This document shows positions 58,990 to 64,000 of a DNA stretch of 64,000 nt, one piece after another; the stretch's first letter is position 1, and every line of letters starts with the position of its first letter. The notes under the pieces are model-generated. The model was not told where the DNA came from. It worked only from the letters and a program-made list of their open reading frames with translations, and did no database searches. The stretch is from contig NZ_CP080572.1 of the NCBI RefSeq assembly GCF_023746595.1, forward strand, positions 310,001-374,000, written 5' to 3'. The stretch is from Thermococcus argininiproducens (lineage in GTDB: Archaea > Methanobacteriota_B > Thermococci > Thermococcales > Thermococcaceae). The position numbers were made by a program, and so were the translations under genes.

Positions 58990-59406
58990 ATGGACACTAT
59001 TGGATATCACTACGTGGTTGAGGCTTCAGGATGTGATCCAGAAGTTTTGAAAGACCCTAACAAAATAAGAGAGATTTTCATCGGTGCAGCGAAAGCAGGA
59101 AACATGGAGATAAAAGCCAGCTACTTCTTTAGGTTCTCTCCGACTGGGGTTAGTGGTGTAGTCATTGTCGCTGAGAGTCATATATCAGTCCACACATGGC
59201 CCGAAGAAGGTTATGCGGCACTAGATGTTTACACATGTGGAGAGAAAGCAGACCCGGAGAAAGCCGTGGACTATATTCTTGAACAATTCAAGGCCCAATA
59301 TGCTCACGTCTCAGAAGTCAAGAGAGGTATTAAGGAAGAAGAAGGCACTTTTACCCATATGATACTAACTTGGGAGGAAAAACTTGATAGAAGAAATGAA
59401 AGGTAG
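58990..59406 (+). CDS. speD: S-adenosylmethionine decarboxylase proenzyme (SpeD, prokaryotic type)
   Basis: Pyruvoyl enzyme of polyamine synthesis, 138 residues. The proenzyme cleaves itself at the Glu-Ser bond in VIVAESHISVHTWPEEGYAA, the Ser becoming the pyruvoyl group; His and Cys (DVYTCGEKADP) complete the active site. The start MDTIGYHYVVEASGCDP at ATG 58990 follows AGGTGA. A TATA-like CTTTTAAAA lies at 58949-58957. It is convergent with the coiled-coil gene, ending one base before it. Confidence 0.93.
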   Translation: MDTIGYHYVVEASGCDPEVLKDPNKIREIFIGAAKAGNMEIKASYFFRFSPTGVSGVVIVAESHISVHTWPEEGYAALDVYTCGEKADPEKAVDYILEQFKAQYAHVSEVKRGIKEEEGTFTHMILTWEEKLDRRNER

Positions 59407-60252
59407 TCATTCAAGAAGCTTTTCAAGTTCCATCCTTATTTTCTCTATCTTATCCTTGATATTCTCAAACTTGATCTTATAAGCCTCAAGCTCTTCGATT
59501 TTCTGAACTAAAGACCTCTTTTCTTCATTTAATCTTTTGATTTCTTCCTCTTTTTCGCGAAGCTGGTTTTCCAGCCTTTTAACTTCCTCTTCGAGCTGTT
59601 TAAGCTTTTCTTCCTCCACTCTTTTACTCTGGAGCTCCATGAGTTTTAGTTTAGTTTCCATCAACTCCTTCTCAATATTTTTCTTCTCTTTTTTAAGTCT
59701 CTCAAAGTCCACCCTTGTTTTTTCAAGTTCCTTTCTTAATCTTTCTATTTCTTCTTGGGCCTTTTCAGCTTCCGCAAGTTTTGCAATCTCTTTCATCTTC
59801 TCAAGTTCTTTTTTGACAGTCTCATACTCTAATTTGAGCTTCTCGTACTCTTTCATCAATTTTTCATACTCCTCTTTTGCAATGACTTCCTTTAGTCCGC
59901 CCTTCTCAATTATTTCAATTGTTTTTATTAATTCATCCAGCTTTCCCTGCTTGATTAGTTCGTAAGTCTCCCTCACCAGCTGACCTGCCTTGCTTTCACC
60001 TTTAAGATGTTTTCTTATGGTCTGCTCCGTTCTTCCAAGCTCCCTTGCGATTTCACTTGTTATCATTCCTGCTTTTTCTCTTGCTATCGCTCCAGCTGCA
60101 ACTGCCAGACTATCAACCCACGTCAACCTCTCTGCTGAGTCCTTAATTAACTCGATAACCTCTGGCCTAAAGAGAGTTGCAAAGAGAAGAATACTCTCTA
60201 ATTGGTGAATCTCCTGTCTTCCGATTGGATTAAGGGGTATTTCTATTTCCAT
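59407..60252 (-). CDS. HTH plus long coiled-coil protein, partner of KaiC-like ATPase
   Basis: A 281-residue protein. The N-terminal helical region ends in a helix-turn-helix (MITSEIARELGRTEQTIRKH, about 62-81). From about 120 to 281 it is one almost continuous charged coiled coil with heptads. The function is not established; it could bind DNA and oligomerise, or act as an adaptor. It follows the KaiC-like gene after 12 bases, so the two are one operon. Confidence 0.72.
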   Translation of the reverse strand: MEIEIPLNPIGRQEIHQLESILLFATLFRPEVIELIKDSAERLTWVDSLAVAAGAIAREKAGMITSEIARELGRTEQTIRKHLKGESKAGQLVRETYELIKQGKLDELIKTIEIIEKGGLKEVIAKEEYEKLMKEYEKLKLEYETVKKELEKMKEIAKLAEAEKAQEEIERLRKELEKTRVDFERLKKEKKNIEKELMETKLKLMELQSKRVEEEKLKQLEEEVKRLENQLREKEEEIKRLNEEKRSLVQKIEELEAYKIKFENIKDKIEKIRMELEKLLE

Positions 60253-60264
60253 CCCCTCACCCCC

Positions 60265-61008
60265 TCAGATTTCTACGATTCCACCTCTCTTCAGTATTTT
60301 GTTTGCATAAACTATAATTCCCTTATCTGTTATATCAAAGGGATGTCTCCTCATTGAGTGACTTGTACCTCTCATTTTCCATACTGTAAGAGAACGTTTG
60401 AGTTCTCCATCGATTTCGTCTAGATCTAACCTTATAATACCATCAACTCCATGCTCTACTCCAGGCCCACCAAATCCTCTTTCTCCAACGCTAATCTGGC
60501 TCACAAATATACTTGTACACCCTGTTCCGGCTAAAACTCTTTTTAACTGTAGAATTATACTTCTCGCTATGGCCGGCTTGTTTATATAAAGGGTTGTTAC
60601 AGAATCTACCACTACCCTCTTAGCGTCTATATCCTTTATGGCCTGTCTGAGAACATCAATAAACTCTCTGAGGTCTGTCAAATCGTGGACTATATATTTC
60701 TCATATTCCCTTGATCTCCCAATCCCTGCTGTAAAAGCATCCACCATAGCAAACATTCCTTGGTCCTCATAAGGCCTAATATCCCAACCAAATTGGGCCA
60801 TGTTCTGTCTAATCTGAACTGGATGTTCCTCTAATGCAACATAAATTCCTGGTTCTCCTTTCTGCAGCCCATTCCACAGGAATTGCTGGCTAAAAATCGT
60901 CTTTCCTGTTCCTGGACCTCCACTAAGCAGAACTACGTTCCTTTCAGGAATTCCACCATGAAGTATTTCATCCATACCTGGTATCCCTGTTTCAACCCTT
61001 TTTATCAC
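60265..61008 (-). CDS. KaiC-like ATPase (PH0284 type)
   Basis: A 247-residue RecA-fold ATPase closely resembling the structurally known P. horikoshii PH0284. Walker [11 protein letters not shown], catalytic Glu pair [14 protein letters not shown], Walker [12 protein letters not shown] and the C-terminal [19 protein letters not shown] are all intact. The start GTG 61008 ([11 protein letters not shown]) follows GGAGGTG; GTG 61017 is part of that site. Function unknown; the HTH-coiled-coil partner suggests regulation or DNA-linked signalling. Confidence 0.87.
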   Translation of the reverse strand: MIKRVETGIPGMDEILHGGIPERNVVLLSGGPGTGKTIFSQQFLWNGLQKGEPGIYVALEEHPVQIRQNMAQFGWDIRPYEDQGMFAMVDAFTAGIGRSREYEKYIVHDLTDLREFIDVLRQAIKDIDAKRVVVDSVTTLYINKPAIARSIILQLKRVLAGTGCTSIFVSQISVGERGFGGPGVEHGVDGIIRLDLDEIDGELKRSLTVWKMRGTSHSMRRHPFDITDKGIIVYANKILKRGGIVEI

Positions 61009-61230
61009 TTCTATCACCTCCTATGGAGATTGTTGATAAGTTTTATAGGATTTCAAGAGAACAGTGATTTTAGTTACCATTTGGTATTATATTAAGTAAA
61101 AGTATTTAAATTTTACGGTGCTTAGAAATGATGAACAACTATAAATAGCCCAGATTATATCCAAAAGACCCATTTCAGGGCAGAAAGGACATTAAATGAT
61201 GTATCAATCTTCCTAATTTTATCGCAAACT

Positions 61231-61238
61231 TTATAAAT
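61231..61238 (+). promoter_or_regulatory. TATA box of tRNA-Trp
   Basis: TTATAAAT, centred about 29 bases upstream of the mature tRNA 5' end at 61264, gives a very short leader to be removed by RNase P. Confidence 0.6.
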
Positions 61239-61263
61239 TGAGACCTAATTTAGTGTTATTGGC

Positions 61264-61404
61264 GGGGGCGTGGTGTAGCCTGGTCTATCATCGCGGGCTC
61301 CAGAGGTGTGAAGACGAGCGGGTTTGCTGATTTGGGGATGAGCCTTTGGAGCTCTGACCCGGAGAAACCCGCGGACCGGGGTTCAAATCCCCGCGCCCCC
61401 ACCA
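61264..61404 (+). tRNA. trnW: tRNA-Trp(CCA) with intron carrying box C/D guide
   Basis: Acceptor stem GGGGGCG (61264-61270) pairs with CGCCCCC (61394-61400); CCA is encoded (61402-61404). The anticodon stem GCGGG/CCCGC and anticodon CCA at 61300-61302 identify tryptophan; the T-arm is CGGGG-TTCAAAT-CCCCG. A 63-nt intron (about 61304-61366) interrupts positions 37/38. It is a known type of archaeal intron that works as a box C/D guide on its own pre-tRNA. Confidence 0.96.
61304..61366 (+). ncRNA. Box C/D methylation guide within the tRNA-Trp intron
   Basis: C-like GTGAAGA (61308-61314), D' CTGA (61327-61330), C'-like GATGAGC (61337-61343) and D CTGA (61354-61357). The guide before D' contains GCGGGTTT, complementary to AAACCCGC at the intron/exon 2 junction; the guide before D contains TGGAGC, complementary to GCTCCA around the anticodon. 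This is the arrangement described for Haloferax and Pyrococcus, directing 2'-O-methylation of positions 39 and 34. Confidence 0.88.
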
Positions 61405-61443
61405 TCCCACGCTCTTCTGAGAAAAGTTAAGAAGAAAACTTAG

Positions 61444-61505
61444 GGGGCTCATACAATTCCTCGCATCATCATAAAATCAGAAAGGAGAACGGTAATCATC
61501 GCCCC
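61444..61505 (-). ncRNA. Candidate box C/D sRNA in the lrp 3' flank
   Basis: A 62-nt minus-strand sequence beginning six bases after the Lrp stop codon. Order: stem GGGGC, G, C-like box ATGATTA (61499-61493), 12-nt guide, D' CTGA (61480-61477), 4-nt spacer, C' ATGATGA (61472-61466), 13-nt guide, D-like box ATGA (61452-61449), stem GCCCC. The 5-bp terminal stem and all spacings fit archaeal C/D sRNAs; the two terminal boxes each differ from consensus by one base. The guide before D could pair with the conserved 23S segment AAUUCCUUGU (inference). Confidence 0.7.
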
Positions 61506-61511
61506 GAAAAT

Positions 61512-61964
61512 TCAGAGCTCTTCTTTAACTGTTACAAACGAAACCATTGTTACGGTCTGCCCTACTCCTTTAACCTCTCTAAGTTTGTCAACGACAACTT
61601 TTCCTATCTCCTCAGCTGAGGGTGCCCTAATCTTTATTAAGAGATCCCATTCACCAGCAATTATGTGAACTTCATGAACTCCTTCAATCTGTGCAATTTT
61701 TTTAGCCACTTCTCTTTGAGAAAGTCCAAATTCCGGGTCATACCTAGCTAAGATAAATGCTGTAGTCCCCAAGTTAAGCTTTTTGTAATTAGGTTTGATT
61801 GTGAATTTTTCTATAATTCCTTCGTTAATGAGTTTCTTAATTCTATAATGCACAGTCGTCCTTGGAATTCCAAGTTTTTTACTTAGAGTAGCGATGTTTT
61901 CCCTTGAGTTCTCTTTAAGCTCTTTAAGCAGTTTTAAATCCACAGCATCAATTGCATCACTCAT
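61512..61964 (-). CDS. Lrp/AsnC-family transcriptional regulator
   Basis: A 150-residue feast/famine regulator. The N-terminal winged HTH (VDLKLLKELKENSRENIATL, LGIPRTTVHYRIKKLINEG) is joined to a C-terminal RAM ligand-binding domain (EVHIIAGEWDLLIKIRAPSA). The effector, usually an amino acid, is unknown. ATG 61964 (MSDAIDAVDLKLL) follows GGGGGAT; upstream in-frame starts are unsupported. A C/D sRNA candidate follows directly in the 3' flank. Confidence 0.9.
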   Translation of the reverse strand: MSDAIDAVDLKLLKELKENSRENIATLSKKLGIPRTTVHYRIKKLINEGIIEKFTIKPNYKKLNLGTTAFILARYDPEFGLSQREVAKKIAQIEGVHEVHIIAGEWDLLIKIRAPSAEEIGKVVVDKLREVKGVGQTVTMVSFVTVKEEL

Positions 61965-62020
61965 CCAAATCCCCCACATAATTGTCATATTTCCAACAAA
62001 TTACCGATAGGTATTGTCAA

Positions 62021-62581
62021 TTAACTCTTTTTAAGGTTTTCTTTTAACCATCTTGCAAATTCTGTCAATGCCCTACCCCTATGTGAAATCTTGTTTTTCT
62101 CACTAGTGGTCATCTCAGCAAATGTTTTAGTACTTCCTTCTGGCAAAAAGATTGGATCAAACCCAAACCCATGCTCCCCTCGTTTTTGATCAATGATCCT
62201 TCCATATACAATGCCCTTAAAGAGATGTAACTCTCCATCATAATATCCAATTACACTTTTAAAATAAGCTTTCCTATTTTCTAGCCCCACCATTAACTTT
62301 AGTATCCCCTCATTTCCGAGAGTTCTATAAACGTATGCAGAATAAACTCCCGGAAAACCATGAAAAGCCTCAATAAAAAGGCCTGAATCGTCTATGAAAA
62401 AAGGTTCATCAAAATAGTCCTTCAACCAATTAACCCCAAAAGCCACAACTTCTTCAAGAGTATTTGCTTGTATCTCTGGATATTCCACTTTTTTTTGTAT
62501 AACTTCAATCCCAAGGGGGGAAAGATAGCTTCTAACCTCGTCTAATTTTCCTTTGTTAGATGTTACAAAAATCATCCTCAT
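62021..62581 (-). CDS. XTP/dITP pyrophosphatase (HAM1/RdgB family)
   Basis: A 186-residue house-cleaning enzyme that hydrolyses ITP, XTP and their deoxy forms. The nucleotide motif is [18 protein letters not shown] at the N-terminus; metal-binding [20 protein letters not shown], then [16 protein letters not shown] and [18 protein letters not shown] are all present. ATG 62581 follows GGTGG; the GTG at 62590 is inside that region. Confidence 0.93.
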   Translation of the reverse strand: MRMIFVTSNKGKLDEVRSYLSPLGIEVIQKKVEYPEIQANTLEEVVAFGVNWLKDYFDEPFFIDDSGLFIEAFHGFPGVYSAYVYRTLGNEGILKLMVGLENRKAYFKSVIGYYDGELHLFKGIVYGRIIDQKRGEHGFGFDPIFLPEGSTKTFAEMTTSEKNKISHRGRALTEFARWLKENLKKS

Positions 62582-62657
62582 GTTTTCCACCTACTCATCA
62601 AAAGAATTAGAAAGTTAAAAAGATTGAGCTCAGTGCTCCTCATCTTAGTGAAGGATT

Positions 62658-63146
62658 TCAATCAATGGTATATCCTATCTTCTCCACTAATTCCCTCCTT
62701 TCTTTCTTCTGTTCAGCAGTTTCAATCCTATTGGCAGCTTTTCCATCAACTATTCCAAGAACGGACCTACCAAGCTCAGTTTCAGCAACTATAACCTGCA
62801 ATGGATTTTCACTAGCCCCATAAACCATCACAACTGCTGGATGATTCTTAACTGTGTTTAGCACATTTATTGGAAACGCATCTTTCATAACTATAACAAA
62901 TACATGTCCAGCCCCAATTTTTAAAGCATTCTTTGCTGCCACTTCCTCTAGTTCTTTATCATTCCCAGTATATCTGGTTAACTGAGGCTTTGCCTCATTC
63001 ATAGCAATTCCAAACTTTATTCCTGGTACTGCAGTTAAAAGTGCTCGAGCTAAGTCATCAACAGTAAATATTGAGAAGTTCCCTTGACCAATTATACATT
63101 CAGCGCCTTCTGGTTTTTCCACATTAACAACTTCAATCTTGACCAT
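62658..63146 (-). CDS. Adenosine-specific kinase-like protein (DUF355)
   Basis: A 162-residue protein of the DUF355 family, members of which are called adenosine-specific kinase from work on Pyrobaculum. Conserved stretches are FSIFTVDDLARALLTAVPGI, FGIAMNEAKPQLTRYTGND and VYGASENPLQVIVAETELG. The physiological role is uncertain. ATG 63146 follows GGTGGGTGA; a GTG at 63155 is less likely. Confidence 0.85.
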   Translation of the reverse strand: MVKIEVVNVEKPEGAECIIGQGNFSIFTVDDLARALLTAVPGIKFGIAMNEAKPQLTRYTGNDKELEEVAAKNALKIGAGHVFVIVMKDAFPINVLNTVKNHPAVVMVYGASENPLQVIVAETELGRSVLGIVDGKAANRIETAEQKKERRELVEKIGYTID

Positions 63147-63207
63147 TTCACCCACCCCTTATTACATAACATTCTATACATAAAACTTTTTTGCACAATT
63201 ATGTGAA

Positions 63208-64000
63208 CTACCCCACTCTTTTGGGGGCTTCCTGCTTCATCGGGAAGACTTGCCCCGTGACGACAGCCTGATAAGGCACGACACGGGGTAGAGGTCTTCC
63301 CTCCACAGGCAATCCAGGTCGTCCCAACCCTTCATCCAAGCCCTTCTTTAGAATATTGAACGAAGCGTTCAAATCCCTGTCCAGCTCAACCCCGCACTTC
63401 GGGCACGCGAAAACTCTATCAGAAAGCTTCAACTTCTCAACGACGAAACCACAGCGGGAGCAAGTCCTTGAAGTGTAGGCTGACTTGATGAAAACAACCC
63501 TCCGACCGGCTCTCCCAGCCTTGTCGGAAAGTATCTTAACGAACTCCTTCAAAGCCGAATCCAGAAAACGGCGTCTAAAACTCCGGGAAGAGTTGTTCTC
63601 CACGATGTTTTTAGCGCCCAAATCCTCAAGAACGATAATATCATAATTCCTTACATAATAGAGGGCAAGCTTGTGGAGGAAGTCCCTCCTCTGATTGTAG
63701 AGCTTTTCATAAGCTTTAGCCAGCTTTACCCTCGCCTTCTCCCAGTTCTTTGAACCCTTTTGCTTCTTTGAAAGTTGCCTCTGGAGTTTCTTAATCCTCT
63801 CAAGGGACTTCTCCAAGAAGAGCGGGTTTTCGAAGGCGTTCCCGTCGCTGTCCACGGCGAAGTGTTTAACTCCAAGGTCTATTCCCACGGCCCTTCCAGT
63901 TTTTGGAAGCGGTTCCGGTTCCTCCTCAACTTGAAAGATTGCGTACCACTTTCCGCTTCTCGTCCTCTTAATGATGACGCCCTTTACTTTCCCCTTAATC
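63208..64000 (-). CDS. tnpB: TnpB (OrfB) RNA-guided nuclease, 5' end beyond window
   Basis: The frame is open to the right edge, giving at least 264 residues; the first visible codons read IKGKVKGVIIKRTRSGKWY, so the GTG at 63888 is internal, not a start. The RuvC active site is complete: Asp in GIDLGVKHFAVD, Glu in IIVLEDLGAKN, Asp in CGVELDRDLNASFNIL. The zinc finger is CSRCGFVVEKL...CPKCGVEL. Only distantly similar to the IS607-type TnpB of this window. No frameshift is seen, so it may be active if the missing part is intact. Confidence 0.92.
   Translation of the reverse strand, partial: IKGKVKGVIIKRTRSGKWYAIFQVEEEPEPLPKTGRAVGIDLGVKHFAVDSDGNAFENPLFLEKSLERIKKLQRQLSKKQKGSKNWEKARVKLAKAYEKLYNQRRDFLHKLALYYVRNYDIIVLEDLGAKNIVENNSSRSFRRRFLDSALKEFVKILSDKAGRAGRRVVFIKSAYTSRTCSRCGFVVEKLKLSDRVFACPKCGVELDRDLNASFNILKKGLDEGLGRPGLPVEGRPLPRVVPYQAVVTGQVFPMKQEAPKRVG
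63242..63301 (-). ncRNA. Hairpin in tnpB 3' coding end (omegaRNA-like scaffold)
   Basis: An 8-bp outer stem (GGGAAGAC 63242-63249 with GTCTTCCC 63294-63301) and a 9-bp inner stem (TGCCCCGTG 63251-63259 with CACGGGGTA 63282-63290, one wobble) enclose a further small stem. This lies in the last 30 codons of tnpB, where guide RNAs of TnpB are made. Pairing is visible; the RNA role is inference. Confidence 0.5.

Larger units (their letters stand above)
63200..64000 (-). mobile_element. IS200/IS605-family element, right end (cut by window edge)
   Basis: Contains the 3' two thirds of a tnpB plus terminal hairpins: CCCCA/TGGGG around the stop codon (about 63211-63226) and a longer one at 63242-63301. 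The outer end is set near AGTTCACAT just past the stop by resemblance to IS605-type right ends; this boundary is approximate. The left end and any tnpA lie outside the window. Confidence 0.65.

Noticed and set aside
59537-59965. Plus-strand open frame of 142 codons, Ser/Phe-rich
   Set aside because: It mirrors the Lys/Glu-rich coiled coil on the minus strand; no ribosome site or family match.
61129-61180. Possible C/D sRNA on the plus strand (ATGATGA near 61129)
   Set aside because: No D box CTGA at an acceptable distance and no terminal stem.

Overview
The window is a piece of a Thermococcales chromosome, most likely a low-G+C Thermococcus. The evidence is the archaeal primase (PriS/PriL), a complete A-type ATP synthase operon, a TrmB-family sugar regulator, a CGP-CTERM-anchored amylopullulanase, diphthamide, UPF0216 and UPF0146 proteins, an archaeal RNase P RNA, and a tRNA-Trp whose intron carries box C/D guide elements. 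Promoters are archaeal TATA boxes. Starts are ATG, GTG or TTG behind GGAGGTG-type Shine-Dalgarno sites, and a few genes look leaderless. The species call is an inference.

Left part (1-20,500): the 5' end of glnA, a short hypothetical/surface-protein cluster, rnpB, and an EamA transporter behind the primase operon priL-priS. Next come a pair of KaiC-like ATPases (the second lacking obvious catalytic residues), an OB-fold-like protein overlapping a TctA-like permease, and an RlmI-type methyltransferase. An IS607-like remnant (12,063-13,488) follows, with a tnpA tail, a frameshifted tnpB and a long 3' hairpin. It abuts a box C/D sRNA-like sequence. After it lie an RlmF/METTL16-like methyltransferase, an M20 peptidase, an OPT transporter, an MBL-fold enzyme, a phosphohexomutase and UPF0146.

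Middle (20,500-45,600): a complete alpha-glucan module. On the minus strand are malE-malF-malG-apu-malK and a GH13 enzyme; facing them are a TrmBL1-like regulator and glycogen synthase. Extracellular starch is cut by the GH57/CGP-CTERM enzyme, imported by the ABC system and processed inside by GH13; GlgA stores surplus glucose. A Thermococcales-glycolytic-motif-like palindrome lies between the malE TATA box and its ATG, as expected for TrmBL1 repression. Next are a HIT protein, a MazG-YbaK fusion, three tandem paralogous small membrane proteins, iorA, DUF4152, dph6, a second sugar-type ABC transporter, and myo-inositol-phosphate synthase (the di-myo-inositol-phosphate thermolyte route) with another motif-like palindrome upstream.

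Right part (45,600-64,000): AlaX trans-editing protein, the A-ATPase operon H-I-K-E-C-F-A-B-D, a TrkA protein, secF-secD, speD, a KaiC protein with a coiled-coil HTH partner, and tRNA-Trp. A previously unlabelled box C/D sRNA candidate lies directly behind an Lrp-type regulator. The window ends with an ITPase, an adenosine-specific kinase-like protein and a TnpB gene that runs off the edge and has a strong hairpin at its 3' end.

No CRISPR array, rRNA or origin was recognised. The observations most worth a second look are the two C/D sRNA candidates, the relation of one of them to the IS607-like element, the triplet of small membrane proteins, the MazG-YbaK fusion and the active/degenerate KaiC pair.
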